The translations under genes were made by a program, and so were the position numbers. This document shows, piece by piece, positions 11,834 through 24,593 of a stretch of DNA of 64,000 nucleotides. Position 1 is the stretch's first letter. The number at the start of each line of letters is the position of its first letter. Below the pieces are notes generated by a model, which searched no databases, was not told the DNA's origin, and saw nothing but the letters and a program-made list of their open reading frames with translations. This DNA comes from Amaranthus tricolor (lineage: Eukaryota > Streptophyta > Magnoliopsida > Caryophyllales > Amaranthaceae), in the NCBI RefSeq assembly GCF_026212465.1, contig NC_080052.1, positions 20,373,145 to 20,437,144 of the forward strand, written 5' to 3'.

Positions 11834-12532
11834 TGATAAGTGTAGTATTATTTTACACTTATTGCACCTTCTTTGTTGTGTATCAAGGTCATTATTTGGC
11901 ATTTTGAGGTTAAATATGACCTATGTTTGCTAATTTAAGTTCATGTGCCGTTATTTTCCTTTTTGTGCTTTAAGATTGATTTTCGAGTGTAATGAAGCAA
12001 GTTTCAAGCTATCTCGATCATCAACCATGTTTACCGATCTTTATTGACAAAAACTCACATGTTTTGATATATCATTGCATATTTGGGCTCCATTTCCTAG
12101 CTCGTGAAAGCTTTCATAAAAGTTGAGAAAAGTTTGAGGGTCATTTGACTGAGTATTCATGGTGTTTGAATGTCCACTGTAAAGTTTCGATCGAGACCGA
12201 TAAAGCTTCAGTCGAAGCCAAGCTCAAACCAACATTCTGATGGCTAATGACTCAAGTTTCGGTCAAAACTAATCAAATTTGGTTGATACCATATGGATTT
12301 GGTCGAGACTACCCAGTTTCGGTCGAAGCTTAGCCGGAAAAAATTGTTGTTTTGATTTTCGAGTGAGATTGGATCGAAACTAGATCGAAACCAAATCGAG
12401 ACTGCGCAATTTCGCCCAAAACTGTTGCGTAAAGAAATTGTAGAGTTGTTTCAGAAATTAAGAAGCAATAAGAGGAGAATAAATAAAGGGTTTAAGAGCA
12501 AAAACCATTGGAATTCTTCAGAAGGAGATTAT

Positions 12533-14094
12533 TGATAGGTCGTTTATGTACTATCAAACAAATCCTAATATGCAACTAGTATAGCAGCAGTTAGGGTCGA
12601 ATCCACAGAGAACAACGTAGTAAATAATTATTTTCCGGCTACCAATTGATTCTAAGTAACACACAAATTTGGAGAATATATGTCTAAACTAACTAAATGA
12701 CTAGAGCACAAACAATTAAATTAGAAAGGTAAATCGATGATACTAAAACATCTAGGGATAAACTTCCCCACTAGCATGATATGATGACAATGAGATCCTA
12801 CTACCCTTACAACAATCATAACCGAGTTCAATAGGATAAATACACCATTAAGAATACTAATAACTCCTCTCGAAGACTATTAGCTTCACTACTATACTAT
12901 AAAACCTATTTTCATGGAATCAAGTATAGTAATGACATTGAGCATAGTATTCTATAAGATCCAACAATCAAATCTATCTATTTTCATGAAGATTATCAAG
13001 TCCTTGGTTTAAAAGGCAATTCATTCAATTCTAACTTTCGTTAGCAATTGAATAAATTGTTAACCACAATTTCCAAAATTTCTATTGAAAATACATGAGT
13101 TAACTAGCATAAAAAACCAAGCATGAACAAGGATTATGCATAACAAAAAGGGATTGGGATTCAATAATTCATCATTAACATCATGGCTAGGGTTCCATCT
13201 AACCCTAGATTCAGAAACTACTCACACATATCAATTGCAACAAAACAAGAATTAATTAAAGAAAACATGATTAAAAGTAATAACAAGGAAAGGATAAAGA
13301 AATAATACTTGAAATCGAATACCAAATGATGAACGAAAGTAATTGAAAGTTACAAAGTTTCTTTCTCCCCAAAAATGAAGAATTGTATCTAAAAAGCAGA
13401 GAAAAAAATGTTACCTCCTTTCTTGGTTACATTCCTCATCATTTAATAAAAACCATGCGGAAAAAACGGTTATTAAAGCAGGACCGGACCGGGTTTTAGC
13501 AAGACCGGACCGGGTCCGTGTGTTGAGGGTTTCCAGAGAGCAGAATTTGCAGGACCCGACCGGGTTTAGGTAAGACCGGACCGGGTCCGTGTGCTGAGAG
13601 TTTTGCAAATGATTAATGACAGACCCGACCGGGTTTAGAGTATACCCGACCGGGTCCTGGGCTTTGAGGCTTGCATTCCTATTTTTTTACTTGAAATCGC
13701 CCGGGTATGAAAATACCCGTCCGAGCCCATTATCTTGTGCTTACTTTTCTTCATTACAATGCGGCAAAAGTACAAACGAGACCCAACGGGACTAAAAGCA
13801 TATCCGAATGGACCCGTGAGCTCACAAAAGTGCCATAGTGCGGTCTCGAACTCTGCTAAATCTCGAAGCACGCATCCTAATGCTCAGAAGTGATCCGCTT
13901 CTAATACGAGAGTGTAGTAAAATGGCCTGAAATAATCAAAGACACAAAAAACTCCAACCAAGCGTAAAACCACATAGAAAATGCAAAATCACACATCAAA
14001 ATGCCATAAAATGCAAGGGAAGGGAGCATAAAAATATAATACAAAGTGCATACATGAATTATATACTCATGAAGATCACATTCAAAAGGCATCA
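12533..14094 (-). repeat. Nested solo LTR, minus orientation
   Basis: The ends are tgat and atca (tgataggtcg on the left, aaaggcatca on the right). Read on the minus strand, the 3' part contains ctgtggattcgaccc near the end, a motif I associate with several plant LTR families. Pieces of the outer LTR flank it on both sides. No matching target duplication was found (attat versus atctc). 13482-13657 holds the GC-rich gacccg-AC-cgggtc array. Confidence 0.5.
13482..13657. repeat. Near-palindrome array gacccg-AC-cgggtc, six units
   Basis: Units start near 13482, 13503, 13553, 13574, 13622 and 13643. They form three pairs about 21 bp apart, repeated about every 70 bp. Two looser units follow near 13700. 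They stand out as GC-rich blocks in AT-rich DNA. Confidence 0.85.
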
Positions 14095-14422
14095 ATCTCT
14101 TCATTCTCCATCTCACTTTAAGTCTATTTTAGAATTTAGTTTTCTTTTCTTCCAGTTTTCATTTACATTTTGTAATCCAAATTTCTGAGTTTTTATCTTC
14201 AATGCTTTGTTTTTGTTTATGTTCAAAAATTTGGGTTTATTAATATTTCAAGCTTTGGATTTCTTTCCCATTGTTATTCTACACAAGCATTTGGTAATTT
14301 CTTTCTCTTTTTCTCAATTTGAATATGTTTATGCCATTGAATATGTTTAATATATTTACAATCATAATTTCCATTAGTGAGTAGTCTTGTATGCTAGGAC
14401 ATTGGATTGATATTTTGGTCTT

Positions 14423-17400
14423 TTGTGTAAACCCATTTCATCCTGGTTGATATTTGATTGCGGGGCCACAAATGCTATGACATTTGACCCTCGTGATCTT
14501 TTATCCACTAACCCAAAAACTCGTACTTATATCCAAACTACTAATGGGGAATGTGTGGATGTTAATCAATATGGACCTGTCACTATCACTTCTTTTCTAA
14601 AATTAAAAAATCGTCTTTTAATTCCTAGCTTGTCCTATAAATTGTTATCTATTAGTCAATTAACTAAGGAACTTAACTATACTATTCTTATGTCCTCTTC
14701 TGATTGTGTTGTGCAAGATGCTTAGACAGCAAGAATTATTGGGCGTTGTACTGAAAGAGGAGGTTTGTACTATGTAAATGAGGTGATTCAAAAGGGTCAC
14801 ACTTGCTTGCTCATGGGTCCCCCGATCATCAGTTATGGACTTGGCATCGACGTTTGGGACATCCTTCATTGGGGTATATGAAACGTCTATTTCCGTCATT
14901 AAACAATTATAATGTAGCCTTGGATTGTGAAGCTTTTGTTCTTGCGAAAAGCCACAACACTCTTATTTTCCTAGTTAGACTCATAGTAGTAAACCTTTTG
15001 TTTTGATACATTCAGATGTTTGGGACCCAACTCCTGAATTTAATAAACAGGGTTTTTCATATTTTGTTCTGTTCATTGATGACCGTGTTAGAATGAGTTG
15101 GGTGTATTTCTTGAAACACAAATCAAAAGTTTTTGATGCTTTTGTTAAGTTTTATAACATGATTGTTACTCAGTTTCAAACTAAGCCTCAAATTCTTGGA
15201 TTTGAAAATGGGGAGAATACAAAAACTTGCATATGGAAAACTTTTTTAATACCCATGGCCTTATTCACTAAACTTGTCCACATACACCACAACAAAACAA
15301 AGTTGCTGAACGTAAAAACTGTACACTCCTTGAGATCAACCGAGCCCTTACGTTTGAGGTCCATGTTCCATCTTATTTTTTGCCAGAAGCAGTTGCATCT
15401 GCCACATACCTTACTAACCTACTACCCACAAAATCACTTTAGTTCAAAACCCCTCTTGAAACCCTCCACAGCCATACTACCATCCCATTTTTTCACTCCT
15501 TACTTCCTCGGGTCTTTGGTTGTATTGTCTATGTTTATCTTTCTAAACCTACTCGAAATAAATTTGAACCCCGTGCTGTTAAGTGTGTTTTTGTGGGCTA
15601 TAGTGTCAACCAAAAGGGATATCGTTGTTTTGATCCAGTCCAGAATAAACTCTACACAACTATGGATTGTGACATTTTTTAGAACTCCTATTTTTACCTC
15701 CAACTTCATCCTCAGGGGGAGACTATATGTAATGACTTGAGCTGGCTAACACGTCCTATAACTATTGATCTAGACCCCAAAGAGCAAGTAGGTAATCCCA
15801 CCGACATTGTCACTGAAGACATAATGCTTCCTTCTTCTCAGACTTCTCCTACCTTGTCTGATGCATCTAGTGAACAAGAGGTGATCTCTGAGCCTCAGGA
15901 GGTATTAACTAAACCTGAATCCTTAAGTGATTCTTGTAATGATGTATCCAGTATTGTTGAGTTACCATGAAGATATAAACTACCTCCTAAAAGTACGAGA
16001 GGCTTTCCCCCAAGGTGGTACGATCCAGATTTTGAAGCACAGAGGTCTCGATACCTTATGAGCAGAGATGATACTGGTAATTTGGCACAGACAACAGTTG
16101 CCTTCACAGCCTATTTATACTCAAGATCCCTCCTCGTAATACTAAAGAAGCCCTCCAAGATTCAAAATGGCAAAAAGCAATGAAAGATGAGGTCATAGCT
16201 CTTAAGAGAAATAGTACATGGGAAAGATGTATGCTACCCAAAGGGAAGAAAATTGTGGGTTTCAAGTGGTTATTCACAATAAAGTATCATGCTGATGGAA
16301 CCATTGAGAGATACAAAGCTCGCCTGGACGCAAAAGGGTACACTCAGACATATGGGATTGACTACTCAGAGACTTTCTCACCTTTTGCTAAGATTGACAC
16401 CATCAGAGTTCTATTCTTGATAGCTGCTAATAAAGATTGGCCATTATACCAGTTTGACGTGAAAAATTCCTTCCTCCATGGTGAGATTGAAGAAAAAGTG
16501 TATATGCATGCTTCACCTAGGTTCTCTGATGAATTTGCACCAGGATAAGGATGTAGACTCAAGAGGGCTTTATATGGCTTGAAACAATCCCCAACGGCCT
16601 GGTTTGGCAGGTTCACCACGGCCATGAAAAAATTTGGTTATGAGCAAAGTAATTTTGATCACACGATATTCTTGAAGAAAGGAAACAATCAGATTACATG
16701 CTTAATTTTCTATGTCGATGATATGTTCATTACTGGGAATAATGAAGAAGAAATCAGTGATCTTAAGAAGAAATTATTCATGGAGTTGTAAATGAAGGAT
16801 CTAGGGAACTTGAAATATTTCCTTTCTATTGAGGTGTTTTGGTCAAGAAAGGGGATCTTCATTAATCGGAAGAAATACATTCTAAATCTTTTAGCTGAAA
16901 CTGGGATGCTTGATTAAAAGCCAGCCGAAACACCAATCGTAGCCAATCATAAACTTCAAACAGTACAAGGAGAAGAACCAACTGACAAAGAAAACTATCA
17001 AAAATTGGTGGGAAAACTCATCTACTTGTCCCACACTAGACGTGATATTTCATATGCAATTGGAGTTTTTAGTAGATTCATGCATCTCCCTCAGACATCA
17101 CACATGGAGGCTGTTATAAGAATTTTGAGATACCTAAAAGGCACAAGTGATAGAGGAGTCTTCTTTGGAAAGAATGGTCACCTTACCTCATAGCTTATAC
17201 AGATGCTGATTGGGCAGGTGATCGAGATAGTAGGAAATTAACTTTCAGATATTTCACTCTTGTAGGAGGAAACTTGGTTACTTGGAGAAGCAAGAAGCAG
17301 AAAGTAGTAGCACTATCAATTGCTGAGGGAGAGTTCAAAGGCGTGGCCAAAGGGATAACGAAGATACTATGGCTCAAGAAACTCTTATGTGAACTGAACT

Positions 17401-17660
17401 TCCCACCAACAGCAACATGCAAACTATTCTGTGACAACCAGGCAGCTATCAATATCTCAGAGAATCCGGTTCAACATGATCAAGCGAAACATGTGGATAT
17501 TGACAAACACTTCATAGAGGAGAAAATCGAGAAGAAAACCATCAGCATCCCACATGTGAAATCTGAAGATCAACTAGCCGACATTCTTACAAAAGTTGTT
17601 ACAGCCGAAGTCTTTGAAAATACTTTATCCAAGTTAGGCATTGAGAGTCCTATGACCTAA
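14423..17660 (+). pseudogene. copia protease-integrase-RT-RNase H (element 2)
   Basis: Protease is marked by WLIFDCGATNAMTFD at 14423-14725. The GAG-pre-integrase zinc finger (WHRRLGHPSLGYMKRL) and a poorly preserved integrase occupy 14803-15740. RT runs 16180-16791 (FKWLFTIKYHADGTIERYKA, YQFDVKNSFLHGEIEEKVYM, FYVDDMFITGN). RT/RNase H continues at 17005-17193 and 17274-17660 (SHTRRDISYAIGVFSRFMH, KHVDIDKHFIEEK) and ends just before the polypurine tract. Stops at 16546, 16788 and 16915 and several shifts rule out activity. Confidence 0.9.
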
Positions 17661-17675
17661 CAACTTAAGGGGGAG

Positions 17676-17891
17676 TGTAGGAATATGTGTATATATTTTA
17701 TTTTATTCTTCAGTTATTTTATTACCTTAGTTAGCATGTAGTATTAAGGTAATATTCTTATTTCCTAGTTTATTTGTTTCCTTAGTTATCTCCTAATAGT
17801 TGTATAAATTGGAGTTGTAATGGTCATTAAAGGTAATACAAACACAGTATTCAACCTAAATCTAGCTTATTTCCACTTATTCTTTTCTTCA
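17676..17891 (+). repeat. 3' LTR of copia element 2
   Basis: 216 bp. Same start and body as the 5' LTR, with about 11 extra bases near the 3' end. Follows gggggag. Confidence 0.9.
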
Positions 17892-18187
17892 ACACCAACC
17901 CTATTTTCTCCTTGTATTAGCCTCTCCCATGATTCTAATGCTGATTTAAGGCCATATGTATAGCCCACAATATCTATAAAAGAACCTCAGCTAACAACAT
18001 GACGTGTCTCAATCAAATAACCTATTGAAAAACGTATCATTATGCTTCTAGCCACAAGTGCTCATTTCATCACTATGATGCCTTGTTCGAGCATCTCATG
18101 TCATACCATTATTGAATTCTACTGCACGCCTTATTGTTCAAGGCACTCAAAGCCTTTTTCAAGGCGCCCTATCGCAACTCTCTGTTT

Positions 18188-18384
18188 TGTTAGAATAATA
18201 TCTTTTGATTGATAGGATATTTTGTATAATCAATATGATTGTGTAGAATATTGTGTAAATATTTAGTTTCCTGAATTATAGATTGTGTAGAATATTGTGT
18301 AAATATTTAGTTTTCTAAACCTTAGCTAACAACATTATTCCATCTAATGAGAATGGTAACCAATTCAACCAATCTATTCTTTCA
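18188..18384 (+). repeat. 5' LTR of copia element 3
   Basis: 197 bp, tgttagaataat to ctattctttca, followed by tggtatcattt, a tRNA-Met-type primer site. It contains a short internal duplication of agattgtgtagaatattgtg-type sequence. Confidence 0.88.
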
Positions 18385-18512
18385 TGGTATCATTTGCCTA
18401 GGTTTCTTGCATCCTACTACTCCCTCCACCTCCACTGCCCTGCCGACTAGCCACCATCCACGGCTGCCGCCCTCTTCTCCTATCTTTCTCTTGTCTTTTT
18501 CTTGTTCCTTCT

Positions 18513-19577
18513 ATGGCCTCTCCTACAAAAATTCATCCCGCAACTTTGGTTACTAATATTAAACTAGTGTACCAATCCAACTTGATGAAGATAGCACCAA
18601 CTTTAACACTTGGGTCACTTTATTCAAACTTCATTGTCGGGCTCATCTTGTGGATGGTCACATTCTTCCTGATGACTCATCTAAGGCATCGGCTTCTAAA
18701 GATTCCGAATGGCAATGACTTGATGACATTGTTCGCACATGGATTTATGGTGCTATTAGTCCATCCCTTCTCCAATCAATTGTTCGTCCCGATGATTGTA
18801 CTTTTGATGCTTAGACTCGTCTTGAGAACAATTTTCAAAATAATAAAACCTCTCGGATTTTTCATCTTGAGTCTCAATTTAATGAAATTTCTCTCTCGAA
18901 TTTTCCCAATGTCAAAGCCTATTGCAACGAACTTGAAACTATTGCTACTTCTCTTACTAACCTTGGTGCTTCTGTCTCCGATAATCGATTGGCTCTTCAA
19001 GTTCTTCATGGTTTGAATTCGGATTATAAAACCTTTCGGTCTTTGGTTCAACACATGACTCCAATTCGCTCTTTTGATACCCTTCGTTCTATATTGGAAT
19101 TAGAAGAGCGCTCCAACCATAAACACTCTTTTACTGCTCAAGATTCGGCTCTTGTTGCTACACCTAAGGACAATTCCGACCATTTTGCGTCCCGTGGTAC
19201 CCCCCACCACCGTGGTGGCCACCGTTAGCCTCGATGTGGTGGACGGAACAGCCGCAGCAGCCACCACGACTTTAGCAGTGGTTTTGGTCAGTCCCTGCAG
19301 CGCCACAATCCTAGGTCCAGCTCTTCTTTTGGTCATCGGCTCAACAGCCATTCTCCAAATTCTGGCCCATCTCCTTTTATTCCTTGGACTTCCTCTTGGC
19401 CATACTGGGCCAGTCAGACTTGGGCCCAACCTCCTGCCGCTTTTCCTACTACTTCGTGGGTTCCTTATCCCACACAAGGCAATGCCTCCTCTCCCTATAC
19501 TGGACTTCTTGGCCCACGACCGGCTCAAAGTTATCACACCGGGACTAGTTCTTCTATGGGTTATGTTCTTTTTCTAG
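18513..19577 (+). pseudogene. copia gag (element 3)
   Basis: Gag starts at ATG 18513 (MASPTKIHPATLVTNIKLVY) and shifts frame repeatedly. Gag-like text is found in several frames (LQVLHGLNSDYKTFRSLVQH at 18989-19228). A proline- and glycine-rich tail follows. No CCHC knuckle or protease DSG was found before integrase resumes near 19600. Confidence 0.7.
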
Positions 19578-19596
19578 TCCTTCGGGATACAAATAT

Positions 19597-22194
19597 TATG
19601 TTCTTTTTCTTGACAATTATAATAATTTTTTTGTGGACTTTTCCCTTAATTCGCAAATCCCAAGTATATGATGTGTTTGTGAATTTCAATACTTTTGTTC
19701 ATACCTAGTTTTAACTCAAAATCAAAATTTTTCAATGTGATAACGGGGGTGAATTTGACAATAAAATGTTTCATCAATTTTGTGCTCATCAGGTTCTTAC
19801 TCTTCGTTTCTCTTGTCCTTACACCTCTTCTCAAAATGGCAAATTCGAACGAAAAATGCGCTCCATCAATAACATCATTCGTACTCTTTTGTGTCATGCT
19901 TCTCTTCCTCCGCCGTTTTGGCCTCACGCCTTAGCCACGACCACTTATCTCCTTAATATTCTCCCTTCTAAACTCCTTGGCAATCTCACTCCCACTCACT
20001 TACTTTATCGTAAGTTTCCTTCCTATACTCATCTACGGGTTTTTGGGTGTTTATGTTTCCCTCTTTTTCCCTCTACTACTATCCATAAACTCCAACCTCG
20101 TTCCGCTCCGTGTGTCTGTTTGGGATACCCTTCTTCTCATAGGGTTTACAAGTACTATGATCTCTTATCCCGTAAATTTATTATATCTCGACATGTTCTT
20201 TTTGATGAGGCAACCTTTCCCTTTTCCCGCTCCTATACACCATCCCCCCAAGCATATCAATTCTTAGATGATTCTCTTCCTCTCCTTCTACTCAAAACAG
20301 CCCACACCATTTCCACTGGGCCTGCTCCTCCTTCTGGCCCAACAACATCCCACCTTACCTCCCCCTGCCCCCACACACCCTCTACTGGGCCTGCTGCTGT
20401 TTCCAGCCCACCAGCATCTTACACCCACCCTCTCCTTCTTACTGGGCCTATTCATTCCCCCCCTACCCCCCAATCCATCTCCCCCCACCACTGCTGGGCC
20501 TGCCTCACGCAGCTCAGTACCCTGCCAGCCCACTTCTCCCTCCCCCTCTTCTATTACCGATCCTCTATTCTCACCACCTGGCATGGTCACGCGCAGTAAG
20601 CTTGGTATTTTCAAACCTAACCCTAAATACTACTCCCAGGCCTTATCCGTTTCTTTTTCACCCTTACCCAAAAGTCCTCTCCATGCCCTTCGTGACCCGA
20701 ACTGAAAGTTAGTTATAAAAGAAGAATTTGATGCCTTAATTGAGAATCATACTTGGGATCTTGTGCCTCGTCCTCCTAATGCTAATGTCATTCGATCTTT
20801 GTGGATTTTTTGTTTAAAGACAAAGTCCGATGGTTCTTTTGAGCGATATAAAGCGCGTCTTGTCGGTGATGGTAAATCTCAACTGGGAGGCATAGACTGT
20901 GATGAAACTTTTAGTCCGGTTGTGAAACCTGCTTCTATTCGCATTATTTTAAGCATTATTCTTTCCCGGTCTTGGTCCATTAATCAGCTGGATGTTAAGA
21001 ATGCCTTTCTTCATGGTCACTTGACTGAAACCGTCTACATGCATCAACCTCTGGGTTTTCGTGATCCTACACGTCCTGATCATGTTTGTCTTCTTCGCTA
21101 ATCTCTGTATGGTCTCAAACAAGCCCCTCGAGCTTGGTACCAGCGGTTTGCCACTTTTATGACCACTATTGGTTTTTCTAACAGTATCTCTGATAATTCT
21201 CTTTTTTTTTATCGTCATGGTTCTCATCTTGCTTATCTCTTGTTGTATGTGGACGATATTATTCTTACGGCTTCTTCTGATATGCTTCGTCAGTCTATTA
21301 TGTACAAACTTAGCTCTGAGTTTGCTATGAAGGATTTGGGTTCTCTTCATTATTTTTTGGGTATTGTTGTTACTCGTACTTCTACGGGACTCTTTCTCTC
21401 TCAACAGCGGTATGCATCTGAGATTCTTGAAAAAGCAGGCATGTCTCACTGTAAGTCTGTTCCTGGGGAACTTTGTGCTAAGCGGGTTCTCCTTGTGATA
21501 ATCCTACGTTGTATCGTAGTTTGGCTGGTGCTTTACAGTATCATACTTTTACTCGACCAGATATTTCCTATGCCGTTCAGCAAATTTGTCTATATATGCA
21601 TGATCCTCGAGTTGAGCATGTGGCTGCTATTCATCGCATTCTTCGCTATGTCCAGGGTACTCCACACCACGGTTTGCAATTGTATCGCTCTCCTATTTCA
21701 TTTTTTTATCATATACCAATGCAAACTGGGGTGGTTGCCCTGACACCCGTCGCTATATTTCTGGCTACTGTGTTATCCTAGGTGCTAATTTAGTATCTTG
21801 GTCAGCTAAACGGCAGCCTACTGTGTCTAAATCCAGTGCTGAGGCTAAATATCGTGGTGTCGCTAATGCTGTTTCTGAGACTTGTTGGATTCGTAACTTA
21901 CTCCTTGAGCTTCACTGTCCTATTACTACGGCTACTATCGTCTATTGTGACAATGTTAGTGCAGTTTATTTGGCCGGTAATCCAGTGCATCACCAGTGCA
22001 CTAAGCATATTGAGATCGACATTCACTTTGTTCGTGAACTAGTTAAACATGGTGATGTTCGGGCACTTCATGTTCCTTCTCGCTATCAGATTGCTGACAT
22101 TTTCATTAAAGGCCTTCCTCGGGTCCTTTTTGATGATTTTCGATCCAGTTTCAGCGTGTGCCAACCTCCTGATTCGACTGCGGGGGCGTATTAG
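19597..22194 (+). pseudogene. copia integrase-RT-RNase H (element 3)
   Basis: Integrase starts mid-domain (VLFLDNYNNFLWTFPLIRKS read across frames, then FSCPYTSSQNGKFERKMRSI). A proline-rich linker follows at 20250-20600. RT runs from 20763 (GSFERYKARLVGDGKSQLGG, INQLDVKNAFLHGHLTETVY), with a stop at 21101. It continues LYGLKQAPRAWYQRF and LLYVDDIILTASS. RNase H ends at 22194 (KSSAEAKYRGVANAVSETCW, HIEIDIHFVRELV). At least four frame breaks are present. Confidence 0.9.
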
Positions 22195-22298
22195 AATAAT
22201 ATCTTTTGATTGATAGGATATTTTGTATAATTAATGTGATTGTATAGAATATTGTGTAAATATTTAGTTTCCTAAATTATAGATTGTATTCTTATATA
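22189..22298 (+). repeat. 3' LTR of copia element 3, left part
   Basis: Matches the first part of 18188-18384. Interrupted at a TA dinucleotide by the mariner-like element and continued at 27077-27131. Confidence 0.88.
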
Positions 22299-22639
22299 CT
22301 TCCTTCGTTCCATAATACTTGCTACATATTCCATTTTTGGAAATTTCATAATACTTGCTACATTTCCATTTTTGGTAATAAAACAATCATTTAAAATTCT
22401 ACCTACCCCTACTTTTATGCTACTCTATACCTCTCTAACTTTTTTACCTACAATTATTTAATCTTTATTTATTTCCAATTAAAATTAATTTTCCCTCCAT
22501 ATTTATTATTCTCATTAAAAACTCAACTAATCTCCCATAACCCACCATCCCAATTAATTATTTCCTCTATTTAAATACACTATCTCAATTAATTATTTCT
22601 CCCATTTAAACCAACCTTTCCAACTACTTATATTAATGG

Positions 22640-22900
22640 TGGGATGAATGTGAACCGTTGGATTTGGTTTGCCCAGATCTGACCGTTGATTGCTCTTTAT
22701 ATAAGTAACCCGGTTCCTTTCCTAACCCTAATCCCATTTCTCTTCCTTTGCCATTTTCCCCTCTCCATCTCTCTCATTCTCTCTGGAAAGTTCTAACCCT
22801 AAAGATCTTTGGTTTTCTTTCATTTCTTTGCCGTCTCTGATTTCATTATTTGGGTTTTCTTTCACTATTGACTACGAAAGGATGGATTATATCTGGTTTT
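22640..22900 (+). promoter_or_regulatory. Promoter/5'-leader-like region in the mariner cargo
   Basis: A TATA-like ctttatataagtaac (about 22695) is followed by aaccctaat, then a C/T-rich leader (cttcctttgcc, ccctctccatctctctcattctctctgg). This resembles plant core promoters and pyrimidine-rich 5' UTRs. Long T-rich DNA with gatctggttt-type repeats follows, as in leader introns of plant ubiquitin-like genes. The assignment is inference. Confidence 0.4.
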
Positions 22901-23100
22901 ATTTCTGATCTTTGGTTTTGTATTTGATTAAAGGTTTACATCTGGGTTTTCCGAAATTTCTCTATTTCTTCTGGTATATTCTTTATACACTTTGCTTTAA
23001 TCGTCATCTGGTATGCTTTGATCCTAAAATCTTGATTCTTATTGCATATTCTTCGTATTTTGATTTTTTTAAAACTTTGATCTGCTTTTTTTTTTTTAAT

Positions 23101-23625
23101 TTCATGTGTATGTTTATACGTTTATGATTTTGTTTTTGTTATTCTCTTGATTATTTCTTTCAGCTGTATTTAATCCCAAATTCATGATCTTGTTTTAGTC
23201 CTTCATCAGATCTGGTTTCTTTAATGATTCTCTTGCATGTTCTGTCTATTTTGATATTTTTAAACTAAGATCTGCTCTGTTTTTTTTTATTTCATGTTTA
23301 TTTTTATACGTTTATGATTTTGTTTTTGTTATTCTCTTGATTATTTCTTTAAGCTGTATTTAATCCCAGATTCATGATCTTATTTTAGTCCTTCATCAGA
23401 TCTGGTTTCTTTAATGATTCTCTTGCATGTTCTGTCTATTTTGATATTTTTAAACTAAGATCTGCTCTGTTTTTTTTTATTTCATGTTTATTTTTATACG
23501 TTTATGATTTTGTTTTTGTTATTCTCTTGATTATTTCTTTAAGCTGTATTTAATCCCAGATTCATGATCTTATTTTAGTCCTTCATCAGATCTGGTTTCT
23601 TTAATGATTCTCTTGCATGTTCTTT
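23101..23625 (+). repeat. 190-bp tandem repeat, 2.8 copies
   Basis: ttcatg recurs at 23101, 23291 and 23481, and ttaatgattc at 23221, 23411 and 23601, giving a period of exactly 190 bp. Copies 2 and 3 are nearly identical and copy 1 differs at a few sites. Looser versions of parts of the unit continue to about 24250. Confidence 0.93.
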
Positions 23626-24338
23626 TTACTCTTTGCTTTCATCTGGTATGATTTGATCCGAAAATCATGATCTAGTTTTAGTACTTTATCAGATCTGGTT
23701 TGATTTATGATATTGTTGCATGTTGTTCTTATTTCGATTTATTTAATGTTGGATCTGATCTCTTTTTTTGTTTTCTCATGTTTATTTTAATTTGATTATG
23801 ATTTTGATTCTGTTTTTTTTTTTATTATGGTTTTGGTTTGTTTTAAATTACGAAAACGATGATGTGGTTGTAGCAGTCGATGAGATCTGTTTTGATTAAT
23901 GATTCTCTTGCATGTTCATTTTTTGATATTTTTAAACTTTGATCTGCTCTTATTTTTTTTATTTAATGTTTATTTGTAATACGTTTATGATATTGATTTT
24001 GTTATTTTTTTGATTATGTTTTTGAGCTGTTTTTAATCCCAAAATCAAGATCTGGTTTTAGTCCTTCACCAGATCTGGTTTGAAATATGATGTTGTATGA
24101 TCTTGTTCTTATTTCGATTTATTTAGTGTTGGATCTGATCTCTGTTTTTTTTTTTCTGATGTTTACTTTGATTTGATTATGAATTTGATTCTGTTATTTT
24201 TGATATTTTTAAACTTTGATCTAGTAGTTGTTTTTTTTTAAACTTTGATTTAAACTTTGATCTATTACTAATGATAAGATTTTTATTATGTGTACTTCCT
24301 CTGTTATGTTTTTGTTGCTACTTAAGATTATTAAGGAG

Positions 24339-24593
24339 ATGGACACAAAGGAAAAAGCGTGCGACTCATTAGAATCCCAAAGAGAATGTAAAAAATACGA
24401 TAATATCTTTGGTTCGTGGTACGATCATTATTATTTGAAATGTTGAGAATTAAATTGTGTTGAAGATCCTGATCAAGAACCCCCACCTTGGTACTACGGT
24501 TTACCAGATGAGGAGGATTATGCATTAATCGATAAGGTGCAACCTAAGCAAAAGAGGCCACGCAAGACGACAATTCGTGGTCTTAACTCATGA
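24339..24593 (+). pseudogene. Small ORF (85 codons, one internal TGA) in mariner cargo
   Basis: It starts ATG GAC ACA at 24339 and ends TGA at 24591-24593, with one in-frame TGA at codon 36 (24444-24446). The second half is acidic then basic (DPDQEPPPWYYGLPDEEDYA, then KQKRPRKTTIRG). I do not recognise a family. Its place downstream of a leader-like, T-rich, intron-like region suggests a captured host exon or a second element ORF that has decayed. Confidence 0.4.

Larger units (their letters stand above)
11834..14400 (+). repeat. LTR-like insertion (probable gypsy-type solo LTR), split by a second LTR
   Basis: It begins tgataagtgtag and carries a plant LTR-like tail after 14101 (ctcactttaagtctatttta and following T-rich DNA). 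It has no coding domain. Positions 12185-12415 hold about ten copies of a near-palindrome with consensus gtttcg-NN-cgaaac. The right boundary is uncertain. It replaces the copia gag/protease junction. The gypsy assignment is by general resemblance only. Confidence 0.5.
11095..17891 (+). mobile_element. Ty1/copia LTR retrotransposon, element 2, with nested insertions
   Basis: LTRs at 11095-11299 and 17676-17891 are nearly identical apart from a small indel near the 3' end. The PBS starts at 11300 (tggtatcaaagc) and a polypurine tract aaggggga precedes the 3' LTR. Flanks are acact and acacc, an imperfect 5-bp duplication. Gag (from 11425) is cut near 11833. The next copia sequence, protease at about 14423, comes only after about 2.6 kb of foreign LTR-like DNA. 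Pol has many stops and frameshifts. Confidence 0.92.

Noticed and set aside
13411..14116. Three minus-strand ORFs (65-78 residues)
   Set aside because: They lie in a nested solo LTR, include the palindrome array and have no domain.
19100..19577. Two overlapping 141-145-residue ORFs on opposite strands
   Set aside because: They are other-frame readings of the low-complexity copia gag tail.
23101..23625. CRISPR-like or satellite array
   Set aside because: 2.8 long units in tandem without spacers, in a plant transposon: a local tandem duplication, not a CRISPR or a centromeric satellite.
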